In this document: positions 33,657 to 42,662 of the stretch, piece by piece | How the letters are laid out: each line of letters opens with the position of its first letter | Numbering within the stretch: position 1 is the stretch's first letter | Origin: Geobacteraceae bacterium | Lineage (GTDB): Bacteria; Desulfobacterota; Desulfuromonadia; Geobacterales; Geobacteraceae | Assembly: GCA_009773645.1 (NCBI GenBank) | Contig: WSYB01000021.1 | Span: 128,838 to 192,837, forward strand | DNA: 64,000 bases | Direction: 5' to 3' | Translations under genes and position numbers: made by a program | Notes under the pieces: model-generated | The model's input: the letters and a program-made list of their open reading frames with translations, nothing else | Told to the model about the DNA's origin: nothing | The model's database searches: none

Positions 33657-33860
33657 ATGGTCGGACAGAGCAATAGAGAAATGACAGCCAAAAAGAAATT
33701 TGATGTTCTCAGCCACGAAGACCTTGTAAAACTCAGCCATATTGTCTACAAGCTGTTGAGGTGGGATGGCCAGATGAGCTGGGAGGAAGCATTGAATAAT
33801 GCCTATTATCAGGTATTGGAAGAGAGTGTATGGAGCAGAAGCCAGCTTCTGGAAGAGTGA
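33657..33860 (+). CDS. Small hypothetical helical protein
   Basis: The 67-residue protein has a strong GGGGAGGGGG ribosome site and is followed by a terminator, so it looks like a genuine monocistronic gene. The sequence is helical and charged (DLVKLSHIVYKLLRWDGQMSWEEAL...YYQVLEESVW), with no cysteines, signal peptide or membrane segment. I recognise no family. Confidence 0.6.
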   Translation: MVGQSNREMTAKKKFDVLSHEDLVKLSHIVYKLLRWDGQMSWEEALNNAYYQVLEESVWSRSQLLEE

Positions 33861-33905
33861 GCCTTTTTCTACCTGCAAGTTCCCATGGTTTCCATATTTG
33901 AATTG

Positions 33906-33941
33906 AAAGGGGACCGGTTGATCAACCGGTCCCCTTTTATA
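33906..33941 (+). terminator. Rho-independent terminator after the 67-residue gene
   Basis: AAAGGGGACCGGTTG and its exact complement around a short centre, followed by TTTTAT. The stem is nearly perfectly palindromic, so it can act on both strands. Confidence 0.85.
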
Positions 33942-34110
33942 TTGACCGGGCCGCCCTCAGCACGCCCTCATCTCAAACAGCATATCCCCATGAAAAAATA
34001 TCAGAATACCGTTTAAGGAATTGATAGTTTTACCGAAAACAAAATAAGGATTCGATCATCCGTGGGGACCGGGTAGCGGGACGAACTGCAACAAATAGTG
34101 GAGGTAACAC

Positions 34111-34929
34111 ATGCGCACTTTATGGAGAATACCTTGTCTGGCCGCATGGTTGTGGATTGCCATGTCAGGCGTTGGTCATGCAAAATCCGTTTACCTGCAA
34201 GACGGCGGGATAGTTGAGTGTGAATCGTTCCGGCGGCAAGGGGAGTCGGTCGTTGTAAAGGTGAACCGTGACGTGGTGCTTGAGTTCGGCAGCGGCGAGG
34301 TCGATCTCCAAAAAACATTCCGGCCGCACAAAAAGACGGTCAGGAAGCGTTACGCCCATAAAATACCGGCAGACACCGCCGGGGCCTCTCAGCCAAGCCA
34401 GGTTGCACCTGTCACATCATCAGGGATAGCGCAACGCCCCACGCCCGACCAGGGACCCATCGCACCTGCTGCCAATCCACAGGCAAGCGCCGCAGTATCC
34501 ACCCCCATACCGGCTCCCGACCCGGCTTTGGCAAATAAAGCGCCGATGATGCCCGATGCGCCGCCGCAGGTTTCTGCGATTGCAGCCATGGGCTCCTCGT
34601 CGGTATTCCTTTTAGCCGGTTCAGGGCTCGCAGCCATCCTGCTCATGGTTGCCGCCCAATGGAAGATATTTGAGAAGGCCGGCCAGGCAGGGTGGAAAAG
34701 CCTGATCCCCATTTACAACGTCTATCTGTTGATCGTGATTGCCGGAAAGCCTTGGTGGTGGCTCATTTTGATGCTCATACCGCTTGTGGGCATCGTAATC
34801 TGTCTGTTGATGACGATCGCCCTTGCCAATAAATTCGGCAAGGGAACAATCTTCGGCCTCGGGCTCTTCTTCGCCGGAATCGTATTCTTCCCGGTGCTTG
34901 CCTTCGACGGTTCAACGTACAACGACTGA
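34111..34929 (+). CDS. DUF5684-type membrane protein with exported linker
   Basis: The 272-residue protein has a signal peptide (to GHAKS) and a short domain (VYLQDGGIVECESFRRQGESVVVKVNRD) of the kind found in exported Geobacter proteins. A Pro/Ala-rich linker follows. The C-terminal 110 residues have three to four membrane helices and the DUF5684 pattern KIFEKAGQAGWKSLIPIYN, GKPWWWLILMLIPLVG and ALANKFGKGTIFGLGL. It therefore combines a periplasmic N-terminal domain with an inner-membrane anchor domain. The function is unknown. AGGAGG-like AGTGGAGGTAA precedes the ATG. Confidence 0.75.
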   Translation: MRTLWRIPCLAAWLWIAMSGVGHAKSVYLQDGGIVECESFRRQGESVVVKVNRDVVLEFGSGEVDLQKTFRPHKKTVRKRYAHKIPADTAGASQPSQVAPVTSSGIAQRPTPDQGPIAPAANPQASAAVSTPIPAPDPALANKAPMMPDAPPQVSAIAAMGSSSVFLLAGSGLAAILLMVAAQWKIFEKAGQAGWKSLIPIYNVYLLIVIAGKPWWWLILMLIPLVGIVICLLMTIALANKFGKGTIFGLGLFFAGIVFFPVLAFDGSTYND

Positions 34930-35331
34930 CGCCGGTGCTCCATGGTGTTTTTCCCGCCCTTTATGTTTCTGCTGATGGGTCACATTTACCCATATGAAGC
35001 GCATCCTTCAATCCTTGGGAGCTGAACTGTAAAACGCTGTAGGGCAGCTTCCTCCGCAGAGTTGCACGCGCATCTTCCCACTTCTTGCGTATCCGCCCAC
35101 ATCTCCCTGTCACGGCGGGGAGACCAAGTGTGAATTTCGCTTGCGTCTCGGCCCCGATCATATTATACATGTACAGGATTTTTCTCTTTCCGCCTCGTTT
35201 AGTGGTGAGAATACGTCCCGTAAGAGATCCCCCCATCGTTCTTATGTAGTGGCATCGGTACAGCTCTTGGAGCGGGTGCATCCGTATATCTATCAGGCTG
35301 TTATAAACCCGCGAGGGAAACAAGAGGGAGA
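34930..35331. other. Intergenic region upstream of the ETF cluster
   Basis: About 400 bp without a supported gene. A minus-strand frame (34961-35323) has no ribosome site and unusual composition. The promoter of the acyl-CoA dehydrogenase gene should lie here, but no clear hexamers or -24/-12 elements are seen. Confidence 0.4.
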
Positions 35332-37578
35332 ATGCGCATGGATACCACCAATAGCGAGAATACGGCCACGGAATACCTGAGCACCCTGCCGGGGGACGAT
35401 GTCCGTCAGATAATGTGGCGCTTCGCAGACCGCTATGAGTTGCAGATGATCATTCAGTCCGCCCGGTCCCTGGCGCGCGGCGTGGTAGCCCGGCTGGTGG
35501 CGGAAGGAGCTCGCAATACCCACGAATGGACGGAGAAGAAGGCCCAGCTTTTAACGGGCTTCGACGAGGTGGGGCTGACCACTGTCTTCATGGACCCGGA
35601 AGACGGCGGCTTCCTTGCCGGGCCAAAGAACCTCGCCCTGGCACTGGTGGCTTTCGAGTTGTCCTGGGTGGACGGCGGTGCGGCCACCTGCTCCCTGGCC
35701 AGCAACCTGGCCCTTTCCCCGATTCACGAAAAGGGAACCCCGGAGCAACGGCACACATACATGAGCCGTTGTGTGCCCCCCCTCCCCGGCGAGGATCGCA
35801 AACCGTGGCGCGGCGCCTTCGCCCTTACCGAGCCCCTCCCCTACGTCGGCGTCGATACCGGCATTCTCTCCGGGAAGATGCGGGTGGCAGAATGGGAAGA
35901 GGGGAAAGAGCCGATCCTCCACGTGGAAAAGCGCGGTCGTTTCATCACCAACATGGGTTTTGCCAACTTCGTGACGGCGGCGGTCGATTCCGACGATGCC
36001 CGGATCAAGGGAAGCGCCATGATCATCCTCGAGGAGGGTGACCCGGGCTTGTTCGACCGCGGGGCGACAACTCTCAAGCTCGTGCACCAGCTCTCCTCCA
36101 CTAGCGACCCGATACTGAGCCTGAAGGTACCCGCCAGCCGCATCATCGGCGGCTACACCGTAAAAGACGGCGTCATCATCCCCAATATCAACCACGGCGA
36201 TGTGATCGAGTCGGTCTTCCGCCGCACCCGCGTGCCGGTATCGGTCATGAGTTCGGCCAAGCTGCTGTCGGCGGTGGAGCCGGTGATCCGTTACCAGCGC
36301 ACCCGCTTCCGCGGGGGAGCCGCAAGCTCGCACGGTACCCCCCGCTATGAGCAGGGGCTGCAGCAGAAGGAAGACGCCCTGCAACGTCTGGTGGATGTCT
36401 GGGCAAGCGGCGAGGCAGGAGCAGCCCTCGGCTTCGCTGCGGCACGCCTGTTCGACGAGTTTGACCCCATCGAGCGGGAGAAGGAGCGGGTCCTGGCCGA
36501 ACGGGGGATCACGGGAGCGCGTGCTCAGATGAAGCTGTTCAAGGAGCTGGAGAAGGGCGCCCTCGAATACCTGGCACTGGCAAATCAGCCGGAAGGCGAG
36601 CGGGATGCAGCCCGTTTCCAGGAGCTCGCCGCCGACACCCTCGTGCAGTTCCTGATCACGGACTCCCTGGCGAATGTTTTCTGCCCCGCATGCAAACTCT
36701 GGAACACCGGGTATGGGGCGACCATGATGCGGGAGGCTGTAAGCCTGATGGGAGGGTACGGCATCACCGAAGACTGTCCCGGCTTCCTGGGGCAGAAGTG
36801 GATGGACGCCCAGCTTGAGGCGACCTACGAGGGACCCGAAGCGGTCCAGCGCAGGCAGCTTTCCATCACCATGACCAACGAGCTCTTTCTGGCCCAGTTC
36901 CGCCAGTGGATCAAAGATTTGCGCGGAATCGCCGACCAGCGGCCGGGGACCGGAGCCTGTACGCTGGCGAGCGCCATGGAACTATGGCTCTGGACCCTCG
37001 GCTACCTGCAAGAGTCCAGGGACGCCGATGGGAAACCCCTTTACCACTCCTCGCGCCATGGAGTGGTCTTCCCGGTCGCCGATGCTCTCTGCTGGCTGCT
37101 TACCTCGCGTCAGCAGATCCTCGATCTCCTGGAGCTGGAAGCAAAAGGACCGGAGAACCCCGTGGTGGCCTCCGGGCTGGCCGGTTTCGTCAACTTTTTC
37201 AGCGACCTGTGCCATGTCCAGGCTGCCCGGTCAGCCGGCGAAGTTGGGCGCGTCTGCGCCGAGCTGGTGTACGGCTACAATCGCCACCCGGACTGGTGCA
37301 GGGATGCCGTCGAGACCTGCTTCCGGGGTGAGCAGCTGGACGCCATGGATTGCATCATGCCCGGTATTGCCGGCTACGGCAGGTCTTTGGGAGATGCGGT
37401 GGAGCTGGACGGAACGCATGCCTCCAAGGCCGGGCCTTGCCCACAGGAATCGCTGCAGACCTTCATGCTCCTGCGCCACCGGCTGGACCTCTGCCTGACC
37501 GGCGCGCGCCTGGCCAAGGACCGTGCGGCAACGGCGGTCAGCAGGGTGATGATCCCCGAGGCCCTGGACTACCCTTGA
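35332..37578 (+). CDS. Long acyl-CoA dehydrogenase-family protein
   Basis: The protein is about 748 residues, far longer than the usual 380-400-residue enzyme. The N-terminal and middle ACAD domains span about 25-290 (GAFALTEPLPYVGVDTG for the flavin/substrate loop). The flavin-binding C-terminal helical domain extends to about 530, with MGGYGITEDCPGF and YEGPEAVQRRQL, whose Glu is in the position of the catalytic base. A C-terminal extension of about 200 residues is helical, as in ACAD11/VLCAD-type or fused forms. It oxidises an acyl-CoA at C2-C3 and passes electrons to ETF. The ETF genes lie immediately downstream. Start 35332 and the ATG at 35338 are both possible after GAGGGAG. Confidence 0.85.
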   Translation: MRMDTTNSENTATEYLSTLPGDDVRQIMWRFADRYELQMIIQSARSLARGVVARLVAEGARNTHEWTEKKAQLLTGFDEVGLTTVFMDPEDGGFLAGPKNLALALVAFELSWVDGGAATCSLASNLALSPIHEKGTPEQRHTYMSRCVPPLPGEDRKPWRGAFALTEPLPYVGVDTGILSGKMRVAEWEEGKEPILHVEKRGRFITNMGFANFVTAAVDSDDARIKGSAMIILEEGDPGLFDRGATTLKLVHQLSSTSDPILSLKVPASRIIGGYTVKDGVIIPNINHGDVIESVFRRTRVPVSVMSSAKLLSAVEPVIRYQRTRFRGGAASSHGTPRYEQGLQQKEDALQRLVDVWASGEAGAALGFAAARLFDEFDPIEREKERVLAERGITGARAQMKLFKELEKGALEYLALANQPEGERDAARFQELAADTLVQFLITDSLANVFCPACKLWNTGYGATMMREAVSLMGGYGITEDCPGFLGQKWMDAQLEATYEGPEAVQRRQLSITMTNELFLAQFRQWIKDLRGIADQRPGTGACTLASAMELWLWTLGYLQESRDADGKPLYHSSRHGVVFPVADALCWLLTSRQQILDLLELEAKGPENPVVASGLAGFVNFFSDLCHVQAARSAGEVGRVCAELVYGYNRHPDWCRDAVETCFRGEQLDAMDCIMPGIAGYGRSLGDAVELDGTHASKAGPCPQESLQTFMLLRHRLDLCLTGARLAKDRAATAVSRVMIPEALDYP

Positions 37579-37705
37579 TGAATTCGAAAAAAGTCCATCT
37601 GCTGCGTTACGCTCGTCCCTCGTCACTGCGGCGTAGCTTCCGCTACGCCTCATTCCTCTGGATTCGCAAGCCTTGCATATGGAGCTTTTTTCGAATTCAT
37701 CGACT
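37579..37705. repeat. Long palindromic element in the ETF cluster
   Basis: The arms GATGAATTCGAAAAAAGTCC (from 37578) and the matching inverted AGCTTTTTTCGAATTCATC (37682-37700) enclose a core with GCGGCGTAG-CTTCC-GCTACGCC and ATTCCTCTGGATTCGCAAGCCTTGCATATGG. The core resembles that of the element at 20411-20608. It fills the gap between the dehydrogenase and the ETF:quinone oxidoreductase-like gene and could also attenuate transcription. Confidence 0.65.
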
Positions 37706-37729
37706 TCTCTGAATGGAGAACAGAAGATC

Positions 37730-39568
37730 ATGACCGTTGAACGCCAGACGATGGAAGTGGATATCGCCTGCGTCGGCTTCGGGCCGGCCATGGGGGGGTT
37801 CCTTACGACACTCTCCCGCTCCCTGGTCGACGAAAACGGCCAGGCGCTCCTGGAAAGCGGTATCATGCCCGGCATGCCGCTGCAGGTGGTCTGTTACGAA
37901 CGGGCAGACGACATCAGCTTCGGCGTCTCCGGAGTCGTCACCCGGGCGCGAAGCATCCGCGCATCCTTTCCCGATCTCAATCCCGCCGATATCCCATTGG
38001 CCTGTCCCGTCAGCCATGAGAAAGTCCTTTACCTCCTGGACCCTGTGGGAGCCAGCCGCCGTTCCTTCGGGGTACGGGCTCTGGACCGGCTCGTCGGCAC
38101 CCTGGGAGCCAAGGATCACGCCTGCGAACTCCCCTACATCCCTCCCTTCCTCAGCAAGGAAGAAGGGCTCGTCCTCTCCATCGGCCAGTTCACCCAGTGG
38201 GTGGGGAGCCAGCTCATGGCGTCGGGGCTGGTTCAGGTGTGGCCGGGGATGCCGGTGAGCGAACCCCTCATCGATGGGAACCGGGTCATGGGGATCAGGC
38301 TTGCTGACCAGGGGACAAACAAAGATGGCTCCCCCGCCCCCGGCTACATGCCGGGGATGGATATCCGTGCAGCGCTAACGGTGGTCGGCGACGGGCCCGT
38401 CGGCCCGGTGGGCCAGACGTTGGATCGGCACTTCGGCCTCCCCGCCGGCCATCATCAGCGGGAGTGGGCGGTGGGGATGAAGGTGGTGGTGGAGCTTCCC
38501 GAGAACTCCCGTCTTACACCCGGCGCCGTCATCCACACCCTCGGCTACCCCGAGCCGGAGATATTCGGTTTCCTTTATGTCTATCCCGACCGGGTCGCAT
38601 CACTGGGGATTTTTGTTCCCTCGTGGTTCGACAGCCCGGTGCGCACCAGCTACCGCTACCTGCAGCACTGGATGATGCACCCCGCCATCTGGCCCCATCT
38701 GGAAGGAGGGACCCTCCGTTCCTGGGGAGCCAAGACCCTGCAGGAGTCGGGGAAGCGCGGCGAGCCCTTCCTGGTAGGAGACGGCTATGCGCGCATCGGC
38801 GAGGGGTCGGGAAGCACCAATGTCCTGACCGGCTCCGGCGTCGACGAGGCGTGGGCAACCGGAGTACAACTGGCCGAAGGGGTAGTGGAACTTCTGAAGG
38901 CGGGGAAACCGTTCACCAGGGAGAACCTGGAGGCGGCCTATGTCAACCGCCGCCGCACCAGTTGGGTGGAACAGGAGGCAGAAGCGGCGAAACAGGCCCG
39001 TGACGGGTTCCAGCGGGGAGTATTTACCGGCCTCTTCGGCATGGGGCTGACCGGGGTCTCGGGAGGAAGGCTGAACGTAGGCTCCGGGATCAAGCGTCCC
39101 TACGAGCGGATACCTTCCCTGAATGACTACTGCCGTTGGAAAATCGCTCCATCGAAGCTCGCAGCGATCCGGCAGGAGTCCGTTACCAACGGTACTTCCC
39201 TGGCCGATGCCGTCATGGATCGTCTCGGCTGGCCGCAGATACCCCTCGACGGCAAGCTCCTCGTCTCGCAGCAGGATGCCCTTCTGCTGGGAGGAAAGGT
39301 CCAGGCCCCGGCGGGCTATGGCGATCACGTGGTCATCCTCGATCCCAGGCTGTGCGAGGGGTGCTCCCCGCAGCTCTGCGTCGAGATATGCTCCGGCCAG
39401 GCCATCACGGCCAGCGAGGGGGGAGGAGCGCCGCAGTTCGATCGGGAAAAATGCATCCACTGCGGCGCCTGCATGTGGAACTGCACCAGACCTCTCTCGA
39501 AGAACGCCGAGCGCTGCAACATCGAGTTTAAAGCGGGGACGGGAGGATTGCACTCCGCCGAAAACTGA
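37730..39568 (+). CDS. ETF:quinone oxidoreductase-like flavoprotein with ferredoxin tail
   Basis: The 612-residue protein has a dinucleotide-binding motif near residues 10-22 (IACVGFGPAMGGF) and FAD-binding segments (GDGPVGPVGQTLD). Residues from about 520 carry a FixX-like ferredoxin domain (CEGCSPQLCVEIC and CIHCGACMWNC). This matches the FixC-FixX/ETF-QO layout, with flavin and 4Fe-4S sites in one chain. It should take electrons from reduced ETF and deliver them to quinone at the membrane. No long hydrophobic helix is seen, so attachment would be peripheral. The ATG at 37730 fits the family N-terminus. Confidence 0.85.
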   Translation: MTVERQTMEVDIACVGFGPAMGGFLTTLSRSLVDENGQALLESGIMPGMPLQVVCYERADDISFGVSGVVTRARSIRASFPDLNPADIPLACPVSHEKVLYLLDPVGASRRSFGVRALDRLVGTLGAKDHACELPYIPPFLSKEEGLVLSIGQFTQWVGSQLMASGLVQVWPGMPVSEPLIDGNRVMGIRLADQGTNKDGSPAPGYMPGMDIRAALTVVGDGPVGPVGQTLDRHFGLPAGHHQREWAVGMKVVVELPENSRLTPGAVIHTLGYPEPEIFGFLYVYPDRVASLGIFVPSWFDSPVRTSYRYLQHWMMHPAIWPHLEGGTLRSWGAKTLQESGKRGEPFLVGDGYARIGEGSGSTNVLTGSGVDEAWATGVQLAEGVVELLKAGKPFTRENLEAAYVNRRRTSWVEQEAEAAKQARDGFQRGVFTGLFGMGLTGVSGGRLNVGSGIKRPYERIPSLNDYCRWKIAPSKLAAIRQESVTNGTSLADAVMDRLGWPQIPLDGKLLVSQQDALLLGGKVQAPAGYGDHVVILDPRLCEGCSPQLCVEICSGQAITASEGGGAPQFDREKCIHCGACMWNCTRPLSKNAERCNIEFKAGTGGLHSAEN

Positions 39569-39620
39569 CGAATTCGGATGGTTGAGCAAAATAAAGCAAA
39601 GAAACCCTCAAAGACAAAAT

Positions 39621-39716
39621 TAACACGGATGGACAGGATGAACAGGATGAAAGGCTTGGATTTAACCTGAAAACGATTTTGATTTTATCCTGTATATCCT
39701 GTTAATCCTGTTAAAT
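39621..39716. repeat. Intergenic GGACAGGATGAACAGGATG-type repeat
   Basis: GGATGGACAGGATGAACAGGATG is mirrored by TTATCCTGTATATCCTGTTAATCCTGTT, giving an imperfect inverted repeat of a 9-11-bp unit. It separates the ETF:quinone oxidoreductase-like gene from etfB. Confidence 0.6.
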
Positions 39717-39786
39717 AAAAGATTGTGTGTATTTTTGGTTCTGGCTTCGCCGGCTTAGGAATATCACCATACGAGGAGAGGAAGGA

Positions 39787-40596
39787 ATGAACGGAGGATT
39801 TCACATTGTTGTCTGCGGGAGCATCGTTCCCGATCCCCTGCAAACCCTTGCCCCGATCGAGGGGCCTACGGGGCCGGCCCTGAAAAACGAGCTGATGCTG
39901 CCGGCGGTCCTGGACCCTTGGGCCGGCCATGCCCTCTACGAAGCGGCACATCTGGCGAAGAATGCGCCGGGAAGCAAGGTCTGGCTGGTAAGCCTGGGCC
40001 CCAAGGCAAAACTGCAGCAACTGATGATGACCATCGCCCAGAAGGTTTCCTTCGAGCTGGTTGTGCTCGACGGCCCGGCAGGGGGCTTCACTGACCCCTG
40101 CGAGGTGGCCGGCGCCCTGGCTGGGGGGATCGAGAAGATTCCGGACCTGGACCGCTCCCGTCTCCTGCTGTTCGGAGGCTGCGCCTCGGCGTCCCGGGAT
40201 GCCGGCGTGACCATGCAGATGGTCGGCGAGCGGCTCGGGATCACGGATCAGTTCCTGGGAGTGGACGAACTAACGGTCTCGGAAGACGGCTCCCTGCAAG
40301 TCCTCGAGCGGATCGAGGGGGGACAGTACCAGGTATCCGTCTGCACCGGCGCTCCGGCGGTACTGGCCTGGGCAACCGGGAACCTTCCCGAGCCACCCAA
40401 CAACCCGCAGATCGGCATGATGAACATGCGCACCATCATGCCTGCCCTGCAGAAGGCCCAGCCGGCCCCGGTGGGGGCGGAAGGAGTCTCCTATCTCGGC
40501 GTCGAGCTGCCGAAACAGCGGCGCGAAACCAGGATCGTCAAGGATCTTTCCGTTGATGAGATCGCCAGGGAAATCGTGGAGTGGCTCAAGGGGTAA
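39787..40596 (+). CDS. etfB: Electron transfer flavoprotein beta subunit
   Basis: The 269-residue protein has a good AGGAGAGGAAGG ribosome site. The EtfB pattern is clear: AVLDPWAGHALYEAAHLA near residue 40, VWLVSLGPKAKLQQLMMTIA, then LLLFGGCASASRDAGVTMQMV in the AMP-binding region. FLGVDELTVSEDGSLQVLERIEGG and MNMRTIMPALQKA follow. It forms a heterodimer with EtfA and mediates electron transfer from dehydrogenases, here presumably the acyl-CoA dehydrogenase upstream. Confidence 0.88.
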   Translation: MNGGFHIVVCGSIVPDPLQTLAPIEGPTGPALKNELMLPAVLDPWAGHALYEAAHLAKNAPGSKVWLVSLGPKAKLQQLMMTIAQKVSFELVVLDGPAGGFTDPCEVAGALAGGIEKIPDLDRSRLLLFGGCASASRDAGVTMQMVGERLGITDQFLGVDELTVSEDGSLQVLERIEGGQYQVSVCTGAPAVLAWATGNLPEPPNNPQIGMMNMRTIMPALQKAQPAPVGAEGVSYLGVELPKQRRETRIVKDLSVDEIAREIVEWLKG

Positions 40597-40605
40597 ACAT
40601 TCATT

Positions 40606-40695
40606 GATTCACCCTCCCCCCACCCCCCTCCCATCGAAGGGAGGGGGAGAAATCCCCTCTCCCCTGGTGGGAGAGGGTCAGGGAGAGGGGGATTG
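40606..40695. repeat. GC-rich inverted repeat between etfB and etfA
   Basis: CACCCTCCCCCCACCCCCCTCCC and its inverted relative CTCTCCCCTGGTGGGAGAGGGTCAGGGAGAG belong to the same family as 32868-32985 and 57263-57336. Confidence 0.55.
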
Positions 40696-40731
40696 ATAGA
40701 CATATTTAATTATGTATGATGGAGACATCTG

Positions 40732-41763
40732 ATGGAAAAAATTCTTTTTCTTGCACATACCCAAGCCGACGGCACTCTGCCGAGCGCGGCCCGTGAGGCC
40801 CTCTCCGCGGCCGTCGACCTTTGCCGGGGGCTTGCCGGGTCATCCCTCGCGGTCGGTCTCATCGGCCAGGAAATCAAGTCTGCCGCCGATGCCATCGCGT
40901 CGTGCGGCGCAGCACGGTTCCTGGCCGTGACCGGGGCGGAGTTCGCCGTTTCCCGCTACGCTTCCGACGCCGCAGCGATTGAGTCGCTGGTGCGCCAGGC
41001 CGATGCCACTCTGATCGTGGCGCCGGCCACCTCCCGGTTTTCCCGCGCCATCCCCGGCGTAGTCCAGCGGCTGCAAGGGCGCATCGAAACCCATATCAGC
41101 GGTCTGGACGTTGCCGACGGCAAGCTCCGGGTCCAGCGCTGGTACTACCGCCAGCGGATGGTGGCGACGCTGACCCGGTCCCATCGCCCCTGGTTCCTGG
41201 TGGTCGATGCGGGTGTCTTCTCCCCCTGGGAGGGGGAGGCAGGCTCCGCATCCCCCGAAAACGTGGCGGCAGAGTTCCCCGAGAACTGCACCCGCACCCG
41301 GGTTATCGGTGTCCAGTCACCCTCCGCGAACACCCAGACCATTCGCCCGGAGGCCGACGTCCTCTTCGTCGCCGGGGCCGGATGGACCAAAAAGCAGGCC
41401 GACGGGGAGCTCCATGTCAAGGAGGCCGAGGAGCTCATCCTCGATTTCCTGAAGAAGAACAATGCCTCCCTCGGCAGCAGCAAATCCCTGGTGGACCAGT
41501 CGGTGGAAGGGGAAGCGGTCCTCCCCTTCATGAGCCACCTGAACCAGGTCGGCCAGACCGGTTCCACCCCCCGCCACCCCAAGGGGCTGGCGACCTGCTG
41601 CCACGGAGAGGAACCCCACGCCGTGGGATGGCGCTTCATCAACGAGCGGCGGGCGATCAACCTCGATGCCAACTGCGGCTGGGCCCAGGGGAAAGCCGAT
41701 GTCCTCTATGTGGCCGACGCATTCCAGGTGATGAAGAAAGTGAACGAACTCCTCGGCCAATGA
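40732..41763 (+). CDS. etfA: Electron transfer flavoprotein alpha subunit, divergent
   Basis: The 343-residue protein has the EtfA N-terminal domain (VGLIGQEIKSAADAIASCG) and APATSRFSRAIPGVVQRLQG. The C-terminal FAD domain contains GSSKSLVDQS and LNQVGQTGSTPRHPKG. The usual ISGAIQH segment that contacts the flavin is replaced by LATCCHGEEPHAVGWRF, while the following acidic INLDANCGWAQGKADVLYVADAF keeps the family layout. It therefore pairs with EtfB, but the flavin site may differ from textbook EtfA. The ribosome site is GGAG at 7 bp. It is the last gene of the ETF cluster. Confidence 0.8.
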   Translation: MEKILFLAHTQADGTLPSAAREALSAAVDLCRGLAGSSLAVGLIGQEIKSAADAIASCGAARFLAVTGAEFAVSRYASDAAAIESLVRQADATLIVAPATSRFSRAIPGVVQRLQGRIETHISGLDVADGKLRVQRWYYRQRMVATLTRSHRPWFLVVDAGVFSPWEGEAGSASPENVAAEFPENCTRTRVIGVQSPSANTQTIRPEADVLFVAGAGWTKKQADGELHVKEAEELILDFLKKNNASLGSSKSLVDQSVEGEAVLPFMSHLNQVGQTGSTPRHPKGLATCCHGEEPHAVGWRFINERRAINLDANCGWAQGKADVLYVADAFQVMKKVNELLGQ

Positions 41764-41823
41764 CCTTTGATCATCCCATCACTGCCGCTCTGCCGCTCAC
41801 AGTTGCGCGGCTGTAAATCGGAA

Positions 41824-41849
41824 AAGCCCGCTTCGGCGGGCTTTTTTTT
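41824..41849 (+). terminator. Rho-independent terminator of the ETF cluster
   Basis: AAGCCCGC-TTCG-GCGGGCTT followed by T8. The UUCG tetraloop makes this a strong terminator. Confidence 0.9.
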
Positions 41850-41995
41850 CGTTGCGATACTGGCACTCCGAATAGCAGCACGAAGTCCGGGCTCGCCGGC
41901 TGCCATGCGCGAGGTGTCACACGTGGCGACCACAGGTATGATGGCTTCATCGACGAATCGTTCACCCATGATCACTGGTCTGTTGGTCCGACGTT

Positions 41996-42610
41996 TCAAG
42001 TCTGAGATGAGAACCGACAGCCTCCTCGCGCCTGGAGGGTTCTTTGCACCATCAGGCGGAAGAGGTCTTCCATGCCCGCTTGAACGGCAGGCGATTCGAT
42101 GATGCCAAGGGCCCTGGCAATGGCTTCGAACGTCGCCAATCCCTCGGTGTGGCTCTCTCTTCGGATTCCCCATCCGGTGCGGGGCCCCTCGGGAAGCCGG
42201 ACCATTTCGGCGTGTTCGAGTCCAGGAAGCCTTCTTCCCATTCTGGCGGCCTGGCGCCAGTTGCCGTCCGGAACCACAAGGGTGACGGGCCGGCTGTCCC
42301 GGTCCAGAAGACTCCGGGTGAGGATAGGGACGTCTTCGCCGGGATAGAGAAGGAGGGTTCTCCGTTCGGGAATGTTGAGATCGCTGAAATCAAGGGGACG
42401 ATCCTGATGGCCGTGAATGCGCAACTCACTATTGGGGAGCGCTTCAAGGGCAAGCGGACCGGTCGCCGTGGTCTTAGTGTGCTCGCGACGATGCATCACG
42501 AGGACGAGCCGGGTATCAAGGGGATACCGGGGGATCGACCGGCAGATGCACAGTTGAACATGCATCCGGCATCGTCGGCAACGTTCGCTTTTTTTTGATC
42601 TGGAACCCAT
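41996..42610 (-). CDS. DTW-domain tRNA aminocarboxypropyltransferase-like protein
   Basis: The 204-residue protein is DTW/TapT-like. An N-terminal zinc cluster (CRRCRMHVQLCIC) is followed by SPOUT-like segments LVLVMHRREHTKTT, LLLYPGEDV, VVPDGNWRQAARM and RTGWGIRRESHTEGLATFEAI. DTW proteins place a 3-amino-3-carboxypropyl group on uridine in tRNA using S-adenosylmethionine. The diagnostic D-x-T-W is D-G-N-W here, so the name-giving Thr is replaced. It is a single gene on the minus strand. Confidence 0.8.
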   Translation of the reverse strand: MGSRSKKSERCRRCRMHVQLCICRSIPRYPLDTRLVLVMHRREHTKTTATGPLALEALPNSELRIHGHQDRPLDFSDLNIPERRTLLLYPGEDVPILTRSLLDRDSRPVTLVVPDGNWRQAARMGRRLPGLEHAEMVRLPEGPRTGWGIRRESHTEGLATFEAIARALGIIESPAVQAGMEDLFRLMVQRTLQARGGCRFSSQT

Positions 42611-42662
42611 AGCTATAATGCCTTTTTTATGTCTAACATTTGCTCACCAGGATAAGAAAGCG

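Noticed and set aside
34961-35323. A 120-codon minus-strand frame in the gap before the ETF cluster
   Set aside because: No ribosome site, atypical composition and no recognisable pattern.
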